Shown here piece after piece: positions 1-11,689 of a stretch of DNA of 64,000 bases (position 1 is the stretch's first letter; each line of letters opens with the position of its first letter). The translations under genes were made by a program, and so were the position numbers. Below the pieces are notes generated by a model, which worked only from the letters and a program-made list of their open reading frames with translations, did not search any database and had not been told where the DNA came from. The DNA is from Prosapia bicincta (taxonomy: Eukaryota; Arthropoda; Insecta; Hemiptera; Cercopidae): contig JBAIZL010000002.1 in assembly GCA_036971475.1 (NCBI GenBank), positions 355,100,082-355,164,081 on the forward strand, written 5' to 3'.

Positions 1-244
1 AACTCCTAAACCTGGTAAGAGGGAAGGGGTTATTTGACTAGATCAGGGAGTAAGTACAATATACCTTAAGGTAGCAGTGCTTAGGGCAATTCAAACCCGC
101 TCCCAAGTTAAAAAAGAAAAAAAAAAAAAAGACTTCTCAGGCGACTAATCCTGCATCTCAAAGTACAACTGTGCTCCTGGGCACACTTTTAGTAAAACTC
201 TCCTCTCTTACCGGGACGACTTATATTTTCCTGGCTCTGGTGAA

Positions 245-746
245 TTAAGGAAGCCAATCCTCATTTATCTCAGAGCAAGTCGCTGAACTAATGTGTGTAA
301 CTCGAACGAGTGTTAATCACAACATTGTTGGACTTTCTCAAACTCTTACTCGCTCAAAGGGCACAGTTTCCCCTTTCACTCTCTTTGTTACCTCTTTCAC
401 TCTCGATGGCACAGTAATAGCTGACAAAAATAATTTTCTCATCCTCGACAAAATTTGTGTCGATTTACTTCGTACTCACATTGACCTTAAGGTACTAAAT
501 AAGGTACAATCTTATACGCTTGATGACCATACTTTTCATTTGCCAAGTCACATTGATATTCTTCTGGTCGGCGCTCTTTTTCCTTTAATATTGACTCAAA
601 CTACGCATTCTCTCGGCTCTAATATGCCGTGCCTGATAGGCACTCACTTTGGATTCATGGTTATGGGAGAAGCTCCACGTCTGCCTACGGGTGAAAGGGA
701 ATCTAGTGTAAGTATGTCCACCACATTACTCACGGTGAATGACTAG
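245..746 (+). pseudogene. BEL/Pao aspartic protease region (copy A)
   Basis: Translation upstream of 291 gives a BEL-type protease core ending GSQSSFISEQVAEL, which normally follows the catalytic Asp. Here a stop (TAA near 246) occupies the position just before it. The frame then stays open to 746 and includes the conserved stretch DILLVGALFPLIL and a later GTHFGFMVMGEA that correspond to the post-protease linker of BEL polyproteins. The region cannot encode an active enzyme as it stands. Assignment rests on position, the GSQxSF motif and continuity with the reverse transcriptase at 788. Confidence 0.7.
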
Positions 747-787
747 GAACTGCACAATTCTCTGCAAAAATTCTGGCACATGAAGAA

Positions 788-1800
788 GTGCCCTTCGCCT
801 CAAAACTCTCACCACATGATCAAACATGTGAAGCTCATTATGCCGCTACTCATACACGCGACAGTTCAGGTCATTATTGTGTCCCAACTCCTTTCAAACA
901 AGATAAACCTCTTCTCGGGACTTCTCGCAGGAACGCTGAAGTACGATTAAAATCTCTGGAAAAAAGGTTCAACTCTAAGCCTCACTTCAAGCAACTTTAT
1001 GCAGAATTCATGTCTGTCTATTTCACTTCTGGACACATGATACTTGCCCAAAACACTCAGCTCAGTTCACCTCACTACTTTGTACCTCATCATGAAGTTC
1101 TAAAGGAATCCAGCACCACTACTCGCCTTCGAACAGTCTTTGATGTTAGTGCAAAAACATCCAACGGTGTCTCTCTCAACGACACCCTGTGGACAGGACA
1201 GAAAATGCAGACCAACATTTGTGATTTGTTACTCATGTTTCGCTACCATAATGTGGTTTTTACTTGCGATATACGTCAGATGTATCGTCAGATCAAAGTC
1301 CACCCTGATGATCAACCTTATCAGCTGATCCTATGGAGGGACCATGTCGATCAACCTATTTCCACTTATCAATTGACCACAGTAACCTATGGACTTAGTT
1401 GTTCACCTTACCTGGCGATAACAACTCTTCATCAACTCGCCTCCGATAAAGGTGCTACATTCCCTTTTAAGTACTCCGCACACAAACGTTTGTAGACGAC
1501 ATTATTGCGGGTTGTGATTCCATTGATGAGGCCTCTCATTTGAAAACTCAGCTCATTTCTCTTTTACTTCGAGATGGCTTCGAAGTGCGCAAATGGAATA
1601 CTAACGTTTATCAATTATTACAGGATCTTACAGACGAACACCTAGAGACACCCACGTTTCTTCTGGATACCGCACAACCTCATTATAATATTTTCGGACC
1701 TCATTGGTCATCCTCTTTGGACGCTTTTACTTACCATTTGAATTTTTCTCGAAACTCCAAAACTAAACTTCCAAGTGCTCAGCGTTATCGCTCAAATTAA
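788..1800 (+). pseudogene. BEL/Pao reverse transcriptase (copy A), frameshifted
   Basis: The frame from 788 to 1495 encodes the fingers/palm of a BEL/Pao reverse transcriptase: PHYFVPHHEVLKES, a TRLRTVFDVSAKT motif, SLNDTLWTG, then CDIRQMYRQIKV containing the first catalytic Asp, and TYGLSCSPYLA. A one-base shift just before 1489 puts the catalytic box FVDDI (1489-1503) into the next frame, which continues open to 1800 through the thumb (LLLRDGFEVRKWNTN). Compared with the element at 13998-20215 the Asp residues are kept here but the frame is lost. Product would act in reverse transcription of the element RNA. Confidence 0.9.
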
Positions 1801-2440
1801 TGACCCTTGACGTTTCCTTTCGCCTGTTGTCATGTGAGCAAAATGTTTTATGCAGCTCCTCGGGGCATAAGGGATGGACTGGGACTAATCCCTACCACCT
1901 GAACTTCTAACTCAGTGGCAAACATTTGCAAAGACTTCTTATTGTTTAAAAAATATTGTAATTCCTCGGGTTTTACGCTTGAGTCACTCGTCTATCATTG
2001 AGTTACACGGTTTCTCAGATGCTTCTGAGAATGGATACGCTGCTGTCATTTACTTAAGATGTCAGGTTAGCGACAACTCGGTGGTATCCGGCAGCTATTA
2101 TCGAAGACTCGGTTAGCCACACTGAAAAAATCACTGTACCTCGCTTGGAGCTAAGTGCTGCTCATTTACTCGCCCAATTAGTGGCGTATATTATCTCTCT
2201 TTACAACAAAAGAAAATGGAATTTTCCTCTATTTTTCTATGGCGCGATTCGACAGTAACACTGACATGGATACAAACACCTCCTTATGGACTCAAAACCT
2301 TTGTCGCCAATCGAGTAGCGCAGGTTCAGGAACTATTGCCTTCTTATTATTGGAGGCACGTATCGAGTGAACACAATCCCGCTGACTGCGCTTCACGTGG
2401 ATTCCTTCCATCAGACCTACTTCAACATAAATTATGGTGG
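1800..2440 (+). pseudogene. BEL/Pao RNase H domain (copy A), multiply broken
   Basis: Fragments in different frames correspond to the RNase H domain: GFSDASENGYAAVIYL around 2011-2058, VPRLELSAAHLLAQLVAYI around 2137-2190, a DSTVTLTWIQTPPYGLKTFVANRV block from about 2248, and the terminal HNPADCASRGFLPSDL near 2370-2430. The order and motifs are those of BEL/Pao pol. Frame changes between the blocks show decay. No intact product is possible. Confidence 0.85.
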
Positions 2441-4039
2441 TACGGACCATCTTGGTTACAACAGTCTCATGATAACTGGCCAATATCTCATTTTGAGCCT
2501 GCAAAACTCATTGACACAAGGGAATATAAACCTATTTCACCTATATCCCTTCTCTCCACTATTCACTCAGACTGGGACTTGCTGCGGAAATATTCTAGTT
2601 TTAGTCGACTGCAGCGTGTAATGGCGTACTTGTTGCGTTTCATACACAACTCTCGTCACATTAGAAGAACTATTGAACCTCTCACTACTGAGGATTTGAA
2701 CTCAGCCAGAATCCGAATATTCAAATTACTTCAGGCATCCTCCTTCATCGAAGATTTAAATGTATTAGGACAAACCCCTCCTAACATGGTATCTTCTATG
2801 CTTCGACGATTAACACCATGTCTCGATAGCGATGGCGTCCTACGAGTTGGTAGACGACTCATAGCAGCACAGATTCGTTATGAGACGCAACATCCGGTAA
2901 TTTTGCTTAAGAAACACCCTGTGGTTGACCCCTTGATTGACCTATATCATTGGAAGTACCTTCATTTTGGAGCTCAACTCACTCAATCAATTCTCGCATA
3001 ATAGGTGTGGATATTCTGTGCTCGGAATGTAATCCGTGTACGCGTCTTCAAGTGTACTGTGTGCTTTAAGCACCGACCTAAATATACGAATCCTCTTATG
3101 GAAAACTTACCTCAACCTCGACTGACCCCTACTCGCCCATTTTTCAACACAGGCATTGATTGTGGTGGTCCTTTAACTCTGAAAGTACATAATATACGCT
3201 CTATTCGAACCATCAAGGCATACACCACAGGTGTTTGCCTTGTCACCAAGGCTGTTCACATTGAGGTGGTCACAGATCTCTCGACGGACGTGTTCATCGC
3301 AGCATTGACTCGATTTGTGTCTAGACGAGGTCTTTGTCAACACATCTATTCCAACTGCGGAACAAACTTTGTAGGAGCTGACAATTCTTTGCGATCACTA
3401 CTCAGGACCTCAGGACAAGATCTCGTTTGTGGATTTCATTTCAACGTGGAGTTAATTTCCACTTCAATTCTCCTGCTGCACCTCATTAAGAAGGACTATG
3501 GGAAAGCGCAATTAAAAGCGCTAAACATCACTTGCGTCGTGTCATAGGTGAACACGTTCTAACTATCTCCGAATTCATGACTCTGACAACTCAAGTCGAG
3601 TCAATCCTCAACTCTCGACCACTCGCACCTTTGTCTAACGATCCTTCCGATCTCACTGCTCAGACCCCCGGACACTTTTGAATTGGAGCTATACCCGTTT
3701 CCGTACCCGAAGAGTAGGGCTGAAGTCCCTACTAATCGACTTAACAATTTGCACCTCGTCCATGCTTTTCACCAACGCGTGTGGAAAAGGCGGCAGGTGG
3801 AATATCTTCTCACACTACAGCAGCGGACCAAATGGACGGAAACGACAGACAACTTGCGTGTGGGCGACCTAGTGGTAGTTCATCAACCTACTCCGCCACT
3901 CTCTTGGCCATTGGCAAGAGTGACACAAGTGTTCCCTGGTACGGACGGTGTGGTGCGAGTTGTTCAGCTGAAGACACAGCAAGGACTTATAACTCGACCT
4001 TATCATAAGGTTTTCCCCCTGCCCATTAGTGCAGAATAA
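2441..4039 (+). pseudogene. BEL/Pao integrase (copy A), frameshifted
   Basis: After the RNase H linker the frame to 3001 reaches the start of the zinc-binding domain (LYHWKYLHFGAQLTQSILA), then a stop follows. From 3005 a second frame gives the rest of the HHCC domain and the catalytic core: TGIDCGGP (first Asp), EVVTDLSTDVFIAALTRFVSRRG and a degraded second Asp motif reading SNCGTNF instead of SDNGTNF. The Glu region (expected WEA) is in a shifted frame around 3490-3520. The last segment, 3683-4039, encodes the C-terminal domain (HAFHQRVWKRRQVEYL, GDLVVVHQ, PLARVTQVFPGTDGVVRVV) and ends with TAA. The Asp to Cys change and the frameshifts make it inactive. Confidence 0.88.
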
Positions 4040-4254
4040 ATTTATTATTTTTCCTCATGTCTCTAGAAATGTAATTTTTATTTTTATTAGTGTATATTTT
4101 TATTTTGTAAATAACTCTCATTTTGATTATTGTTAATTATTGTTTTTTTTATCTCATGCTGGGGTAGCTTATATTGTATTCTTCTTTCAATCCTAGGAGG
4201 ATTCAAGGCCCCCGGTATACTTTTCTTTAAATTAATTATAATATAAAAAAACAT

Positions 4255-4690
4255 TGTAAATGCTTCAGAGAAGGACTCCTTATCGGCTAACCTTTGTCCC
4301 TTGCAAGGTTCTGTACGAGACAGTTCATTTCAAGACGTCGGTAAAACGATATCCCTCCCATCACTCTCGACGTGACGTAGTTTCTCGTAAGTTCTAAGCA
4401 AGACTCGGCTTAGATCACGCATATTTCCCGTTACGCTCTACATGAAGTAGATATTTCTTTCTTTGCTTCTCCCGTCGTGTGGCGAAGATATTATTAGCAT
4501 AAATAGTGATTATTTTGAATTATATATGATTTCTCTTAAGTTACTTAGGTACGTGTGCACCCGAACACCTGTTCGTCATCCGACAGGAAGGACAAGTGGT
4601 GGTACTTCGCCCAGTGAGGTATGTGCGATAGCTGTTAACTTTTTTCATTTATTGAGTATTTAAAGTTCTCCCGAAAACTATGCCGTTACA
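4255..4690 (+). repeat. LTR-like repeat, copy 1
   Basis: A segment beginning TGTAAATGCTTCAGAG and ending CCGTTACA (TG...CA) is repeated, with scattered substitutions and an indel near 4480-4550, at about 54033-54456 in the same orientation. Size and termini suit a BEL/Pao or other LTR. It follows the integrase of the copy-A element by about 215 bp, so it may be its 3' LTR. I see no target duplication and no clear polypurine tract, and homology may extend a few bases past the stated right edge. Confidence 0.55.
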
Positions 4691-4702
4691 TGGCAAAATA
4701 TT

Positions 4703-4707
<5 letters not shown>

Positions 4708-4759
<52 letters not shown>
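4708..4759. repeat. (TA)n microsatellite
   Basis: About 26 uninterrupted TA dinucleotides directly after the LTR-like repeat. Confidence 0.95.
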
Positions 4760-4762
<3 letters not shown>

Positions 4763-5009
4763 TAATAATTACTTTAAATACCACTAATTTTAAGTAAAAT
4801 ACAAAGTCGTATCAACCCAAAGTTTTAAAAGTTAAGTTCAATATGGTTTTCCTTTTAAGAGAATCTGTTAATTCCTCTATAATGCTAATATTTTATTTTT
4901 CAAGATATTAAAACTTGCAGTTTTTGTGTAGTAAATCCTTAATTTAAGTTTTTTTATTTAAAATATTGCTTTTGGTATCACTTTTAACAAACCCAATACA
5001 ACATACCTG

Positions 5010-5110
5010 AGAAACAGTCTTGTCCGTGACTCACTGTATTGAATAATACACTGACCTAATCAGAAACGCGTCTGCTAAAGAAATATCATAAGTAAGTAGT
5101 AGATTATTTT
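5010..5110 (+). repeat. Dispersed repeat family (GAAACGCGTCTGCT type), copy 1
   Basis: Shares the order CCGTGACTCAC, ATTGAATAATACACTGAC, GAAACGCGTCTGCT, then a TAAGTAGT block with a copy at 60165-60265 and a shorter piece at 62150-62195. The GAAACGCGTC core resembles the 3' half of hammerhead-ribozyme motifs carried by Penelope-like and retrozyme repeats, but the CTGATGA half is degenerate here. Confidence 0.5.
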
Positions 5111-8100
5111 GCCATTGATACCGAAAGTAGTAATTTATTTAAGATATCTTTAAGTATCAACACATTTATATCAGAAAATGTAAAATATAATCTTTGAGTA
5201 CAAATCTGTATTATATAGCATATATATGCTGCATAACGTTGAATAGTCTATGTTACACTTGGTGTATATTACCTGACAATAAAGAGTTTATATAGCCTTC
5301 AAGACTTTCATTTTGTAAGTAAACAACCTGGATGAATAAAATCACATGTGTAAGCAATAACAAAAGTCTGAAACTGTGAATAATTGTTAAAAATATTAAT
5401 TATTATGGAGTTTATGTTTATATTTAGGTATTGTATGGTTCCAACTTGGAGTTGAAATGCACATAAGAGGTTTTTCTTACATAATCAATTTCCTTAAATA
5501 ATCTCTCTCTTTAAATTAGTTTTAAAAACCAATAAAAATAACAATAAATATTGGTTAACACAAATACTGTTCCCATAGGATGTAATCAGTAACTTTAAAA
5601 GTATTTAAAACTTCTTCAGGGTATGCCATGAAAGGCAGCGAAGTCCCTTTAGTAAACAAAATACGTTTGTTAGGAAGGTGATTATATATTAGAGTGATTT
5701 ATTCACACTTATTACCTTAACTAGTTGTTATATATTTCATTAAACCTGAAAAAATGTACTTGCTTACAATATTTAGAATTAAATAGGTCAATCCTTACGT
5801 CACTAGAATTTATTGACAATAGCTTTAAGGCAGAACTGCTTCCCCTACCCCATTCAAAATATACTTTTACTACTGGCATCAGAAATAGTAGGGCATGAGT
5901 ATGCCCCTAAATGATAACAGCACGCTTTACATAATCCATTTTACTAATGTGATATGGTAGTTGCTCAAGGCAAAGGAGATTACACTTTTATGCAATATCT
6001 TGGCAAAAAAGCACTACTTACTGATTTATTCACCAGATGCGTTCTGCGCTAGGTCAGCGCATTATTTAACGCTGAGAATTACTGATCAGTAAAAAAGTGT
6101 AATTTATACAAAACCTCAAGATGTAAAATACAAAAAGTGCAAGTTTGAAAAGAAGATGTTGACTGCATGATCAGAAAACATATCCAAGAATATAAAACTT
6201 TTGAAAAATCATCAACATGGAGGAAAGAATATTTGTTAATTGTTTCCATTTTCATGTGAGCTACTAGCTTTTAACTAAAAAATAACCAACTATAATGGAA
6301 CACAATGATATGGAATATCACCACAATAGAACAGTATGAGATATACAAACATTTCAAACTACACCCTACACACATACTCAACACCCAATTACATCATAAC
6401 TCACATACACTTTTTGACATCATAACCGCTAATATTCACCAAAATACACCTACATCCCCCCCATTCTAATAGAAAAACCAAGAGGTAGGTTACAGTCATT
6501 GTTGAGAATGGGGCACATCTCCTGAAACCGCAATGCTCAGCAATTATAAAAGTAAGTGCTACTATAGGCAAGTTGAGTTTTTTTTATATTTACTAGTGTT
6601 TTTAGTTAAAAAAAATATATGTGGATAGGGGATTAGTGTGAGAGTTGGGAATGAGAGAAACCTCTGAAAGGATCAATGCATTTGAAGATTACAAATATTT
6701 ATTATTATTTACTTAATTTTTAACTTGAGCTACTAGTTAGCACAGTACTGTACTTACTTTCTTACTTGATAAGTAAGAAAGCCCTACTACAGGCAAGTAT
6801 CTCATATTAATATAGAAATAACAGGACGAATAAAGAAAGTGGAAATATTAATAGGAGTTTAACTTTGATACTATGGTCAAAAAATATAAACAGGAATAAA
6901 AAATATCAATTGTATATCAAATAAACGAGCACTACAACCTGTAACTTCTGACAATAAAACTGGACTTTCGGAAATATCTAGACGAAGTTTTGAGATGTGC
7001 TACAGCAAAATTATTAAAAAGGTTATAGAAGACCGTTATATCTTACAACTGATAAAGGAAAAACCATCCTGGTAAGATCCCGTTCAAAAAATGTAAACAA
7101 AAAAATCAGTCAAAGTTATCTAATATATAGGCACTTAGAGAATGGTTAAAAGTTGGATGAGGGAAGATGAAGTAATCAGAAAGACTCCATAACACCCTGT
7201 CTGAGAAAGTTTCCTACCCCTGGGAACTGGGGTCATAGAGAACTGAAAGAACATATATATTAATAAACATTATGACTAATATTAACTGAGTTATATTACT
7301 TATACTGTTATGAAAAGTTATAAAACACTAATCGTTTACTAAGTTGTTCCCATGTATTTATATTGCATATAATGATGCTGCTCACATTCCTTACAACAAC
7401 GCAGTACGTTACCCCTTGACGTATGCCATGCCTTGCTCCAATGTCTTGTACTCACTCTGCGAGGGGGTGCCTAGCTCGTGTAACCATCTTAAATGCATCA
7501 AGTCTTGCCTCTCCAACATTGTTGAGCAGAGCAAATAATAGGGCCAAGAGAAATGCAGCCCCAAATAATGTAACAAATCCATATTGATTAACTATAAAAT
7601 GAGCATATTATTTAATTAACAACATACCATAATATAGTAAAATAATTAACTGTATAGATAGCTTAGCAGGAAGAGAAGATAAAAATAGGTCAAAAGAAGG
7701 TAAAACATATGCAGTGGGAAAAGAAGAAAATAAGAGAAACTGCTGATGTATTAAAATTCTCATGGATATATGTATCTTTCACACAGTTCAATTAAATATT
7801 TCACTTAATCTTGGATCCCCAAGTAAACTCTAAGACAATTCTTCCTGACTACCGCCGTCATTTGCAACTCAACAGACAAAAAAATATGAATCCGCTACCA
7901 GATTGATTAAACCATGCATACGATAGGGTTGAAGGTCATTATGTTCTTAAAAAACCCGGCCAAACAATTTTAAAAAAAATTTAGATATTTAGATATTCTC
8001 CTCGGCAGATCCTTTTTTTTATAAAGGCTTAATACATTCCCATAGACTTTGTCTCCTCCGCTCTTCTCAATTTTGCAATGCAAGGCTTTTTGCTAGTTCT

Positions 8101-8116
8101 GTTTTATTTTTGTTTT

Positions 8117-8181
8117 ATTGATATCACTTGGTAGCAAGTGTTAAAAAATATCAGTAAATGATTTTCCCAAGTGATATCAAT
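8117..8181. repeat. Perfect 15-bp inverted repeat with 35-bp loop
   Basis: ATTGATATCACTTGG at 8117-8131 is the exact reverse complement of 8167-8181. Each arm itself contains the palindrome GATATC. Function unknown. Confidence 0.8.
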
Positions 8182-8847
8182 ATAAACAATTGTTACGAAA
8201 CCTCATTATATGCAACACAAAAATTGCAAGTTCTGTTTTGTAATAACTAATTCCTTCTTACTTCAACATTTGATTGACCAGCTACTTTGCTCTCAATATG
8301 CTTAAGTGATGAAACCTTTTACGTCATATTGTTGTAGAGCAGGGGACCTGTTTATATATATATATATATATAATAGTAAGAGAAATGGTCACTGAAAAAA
8401 AGTAATTTCTTTCATTTTTTGAGCTATAAATATACATTAGTAGCACATATTTAACACTTGATTTTTAATTTAGAAACGTTTTATACAAACACATAAATCC
8501 TTTAAGATTATGTTTTCTTATAAACATTGAGACAACTACCAGTATTCATTGTCATCAGGCCGTTTAATATCATACTTTTAGTTAATAAATTCTTAATAAA
8601 ACAGATCTAATTAAATTGAAATTGAATATATATTTGTCACATTGTATTTATTAATTAGGCTACTAATTTGTATATTGAAATTTATATTGATATTAGCATA
8701 CTACCAACGGTTGTTGACCTAAAGTGCTTGGTTCGAACGTGTACATTCTAATCAAATTTTGCTTACTTGTCCAGACTCGAGGCTACCTGCAAGCCACTGT
8801 TTTACATAAAATATTACTTTTAAACTTATAGGAGCTTAATTTTCTAC

Positions 8848-8898
8848 AAATAATAGCATGCTATAAATAATAGCATGCTATAAATAATAGCATGCTAT
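8848..8898. repeat. Three perfect 17-bp tandem units
   Basis: AAATAATAGCATGCTAT repeated exactly three times; each unit includes the 12-bp palindrome ATAGCATGCTAT. Confidence 0.95.
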
Positions 8899-9184
8899 AA
8901 ATTGAAATAGCCTATTTACGTTCTTTAGTTTTAAGCTTTAAACTGAGGTTTAAGCAGTAGGCGTACGATACACACGCGTGTGTATGCGCACAATAATTGC
9001 TGCACAATTCCTACAAATAATTTTTTCAAATGTTATATAGAACTACATTAGAATATTATTAATTAAAGATATTTGCTGTTAAAAAACTAACGCTCAAGGG
9101 AAACAGTTGATAGCCGTTACACATGGTCTCCTTGATCGGTCACTTCACTTGTCAACAAATTAGTCACTTTTGACAATATGTAAA

Positions 9185-10380
9185 TCAACGTAGAGTCGAA
9201 ACTATAAAAGGTAGTGGGTTAAATTTTCAGGGAATTATTCGCTCATAACGTAGACAAATAGTAAGAAAGGATTTTGCAAAATTTAATTTTAAAGGCTAAA
9301 AATTACAAAAACAGGAATAATATACTTGATTGCTGCAATTGCATGTATTTTCGGTAAAAATAATACGCTTTTACGCTAAACTTGTATTCCAGTTCATTAT
9401 TCATCATCAATTATTAGTTGTTTTTAAATTTGGTAAATTAACATATAAAGTGACAATTTTAAACTAGTGCAGCCAAACCCGCCGAGGGACGCGAGTGTAA
9501 CAATATTTTTTAACGAGATCCACCCTAAAGTGATACTTTTACAGCTATGTTTTAAGATAGTATAACACAGTGCTATGTTTTGTAAAAAAAAGAATTTAAA
9601 AAAGTTGTATTCTTATTATGAAGTTAACTTTGTCTATTTTCAAAACTTCAAAATTTGGATCGTCGTCACCAAGTATCTGAAGGCTTTTTACATAACCAGG
9701 TATAATTGTTTTATCATTATCGATTATGCACAGATATAATTATCAAGTTTTGAAAATGGAAATTGTCCTAAACATAGCAATGTGTAATTAGATAATTTCA
9801 AGGCGTAGTTAGTTTAAAATGACCTAATCATTCTATTATTCTGATATAATAAATTATTCAAAGCAATTTTCCCGGATGATGTTTACAGAACAATTAAGTA
9901 TTCATACAATTACCTTGAAATAAAAATATGATATATAAAAAGTACACTAAAACAATGACCAAATTCTTAATGGGAGCGTTTATCTTTAAAAATACAACAG
10001 GTCCTGCACAAAGCCAGCGTTTATCCCTAATTTTATAAATTGCACTAGTTTTCTGCATTCATTCTTAAACATCGAAGATTTAATTTGAAGCAAATATAAA
10101 CAGTTTAGATTTCCATGTTTACACACACCCTAATCAAGAACTGCAATTATTTGTCGATGATTTAATGTGGCCTATGCTAAATGTAAAATGATAAAAGTGA
10201 GGGACAGATGCCAGCTAGCTATACCCTGAACCAGGCACGCCATCTTGCCCACGCAATGCCAGCTGCTACTCTATATCCTCAGTCAAATATATTCCCATGC
10301 ACCCTAACTTATTCCTCGTCTATATGTTTAAGTAGAGTTTTCTGTCATTCATAACATTTCACAATTCTTCTCTGTTGACA
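9185..10380 (+). repeat. Dispersed 1.2-kb repeat, copy 1
   Basis: This segment is the diverged reverse complement of about 49850-51190. Landmarks shared by both: GGGTTAAATT near 9218, a GC-richer CCCGCCGAGGG...GCGAGTGTAACA block near 9478-9505, CCACCCTAAAGTGATACTTT near 9521, TGACCTAATCATTCTATTAT near 9820, TCAAGAACTGCAATTATTTG near 10132, and GGCACGCCATCTTGCCCACG near 10235. No coding capacity recognised. Probably a non-autonomous mobile element of unknown class. Confidence 0.75.
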
Positions 10381-10411
10381 CATTTCGGAGAAACTCCATT
10401 TTCGAAACCTA

Positions 10412-11137
10412 AATAGAAAGAAACAATTTAAAGAGCGCTGTACCGCGTGCAGAGGCTCTTCCTTAGAGGCATAACAGCTACAAGGAGAAGCACACCTTGT
10501 GCGGCGATGAGGGTTTTGTTGGGTTTTCCATCCTTAGGCTTGAAATTAGGATGAGGCAATAAAAACTACATACCGGCTAAGTTGTACCGGGCTGTGGAAG
10601 ACAAATAGCAAACGTCATAAACAGCTATTTGGTGATTCACTGAAGGGGCTCTGGATAGAACTTCAGAATAAGATACTGTCACTAAAAAAGAAAAAAGGAA
10701 ATTACAAAATGCATATGCAAGAGAAGCATGGCAAAGTGCATACCAAAAAATAGTGAAATGAGGTTCACGGATGCGTCCAAGATGAAGGAAGGAGTGGGAG
10801 CAGGATTTAGTGGACCGAGATAACAAAACAGATTTTGTCATTGCCTAGAAGACTACAACTCTGTTTTCCAGGGGGAAGTGCTCGCGATAAAACTATGTGC
10901 TGAGGAAATAATATGGCCTGGCAAGAGGGGCAAGACCTCCAGATGGATTTGCTCGGACAGTCAAGCAGCTCTGAAGGCTTTAGGTGAGGCTAGTACCAAC
11001 TCTAGGCTGGTAGGTGAGACTATAGCGTCTCTAGCAGAGTGGAGTAAGTATAATTCGCTCAACCTAACATGAATTCCAGGACATTCTGCCTGGATAGGGA
11101 TTGAGAGAGCTAACGCCTTAGCAAATCAAGGGTGTAT
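10412..11137 (+). mobile_element. Jockey/R1-like non-LTR retrotransposon, copy 1, 5' part (interrupted)
   Basis: Plus-strand, degenerate. The first part corresponds to the post-RT thumb region and parallels 42334-42480. From about 10760 it encodes a RNase H domain: FTDASKMKEGVGAGFSG, then LAIKLCAEEI, ICSDSQAALKAL and a final IPGHSAWIGIERANALANQG. Stops and frameshifts interrupt it. At 11134-11137 (GTAT) the sequence is cut by the LTR of a gypsy element and resumes at 21948, as shown by direct comparison with the uninterrupted copy at 43000-43060. Confidence 0.85.
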
Positions 11138-11322
11138 TTTTCTGTACGTATGTTCCAATTAAAATAATTAAACACCAAGTAGTAAAGACACATTATCTTT
11201 TAATATAATAAAATCACATAAACATTACAATAGTACACGCAACTTAATAACGTTCACTTATACATAACCTTCACTGGTAATAACCTGTTTGTAGCTAATT
11301 CAGTGTTGCTACCTACAATACA
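11138..11322 (-). repeat. Gypsy 3' LTR
   Basis: 185 bp, similar over its whole length to 21761-21947 with roughly a dozen differences by eye. On the plus strand the outer end reads TTTTCTGTACG where the partner has the canonical TGTTCTGTACG. Immediately outside is GTAT. Confidence 0.93.
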
Positions 11323-11689
11323 TCTCCCTTCCAAGTTACACAACTCAATCTTAAAGTTAGAAAAAATCTCGAATAAGGAATTAACAGGACAAATTGGAAA
11401 ACTCATGGAAATTAGAAAGTTTAAATTTGATAAAATTAAAGGTTTAATTTTTCGGTGCTTTTACCACTTTACCACTTCTTCGTACTCCATTAGGATTTGC
11501 TGGTGATACTAAAACATCTTGAGATGAAGTATTTTTATTGGATGAAGAAGCATCTGAAGATGCCATCACAGGCGATGGTAAATTACTCTTCACTTGTCGG
11601 TGATCAATGGTTGGTACTAAAACTGACTAACTGCAATGCTCATCTGATGCGTTCAGCACTATAGACTTTAACTTAGATGGTTTTATGTA

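Larger units (their letters stand above)
1..4254 (+). mobile_element. BEL/Pao LTR retrotransposon, degenerate (copy A), 5' end outside window
   Basis: Plus-strand remains of a BEL/Pao polyprotein in the usual order: retropepsin-like protease, reverse transcriptase, RNase H, zinc-binding plus DDE integrase, integrase C-terminal domain. Several frameshifts and stops break it (for example near 1488, 1800 and 3000). It matches the second BEL/Pao element at 13998-20215 domain by domain but is clearly a different family at the residue level. gag and the 5' LTR are not in the window. After the integrase stop at 4039 the sequence becomes T-rich and no convincing polypurine tract is visible before the LTR-like repeat at 4255, so linkage of that repeat to this element is unproven. 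Confidence 0.9.
4760..9180. other. AT-rich non-coding stretch with dispersed repeats
   Basis: No coding sequence or RNA gene that I recognise. It contains a dispersed repeat unit near 5000-5110, an inverted piece of the same family near 6004-6100, a short (TA)n at 8351-8372, a 15-bp inverted repeat at 8117-8181 and a 17-bp triplet repeat at 8848-8898. The 64-codon frame at 7344 has no recognisable similarity and no splice or promoter context. Confidence 0.6.

Noticed and set aside
7344..7538. 64-codon frame in otherwise non-coding DNA
   Set aside because: No domain, no promoter or splice context; length expected by chance.
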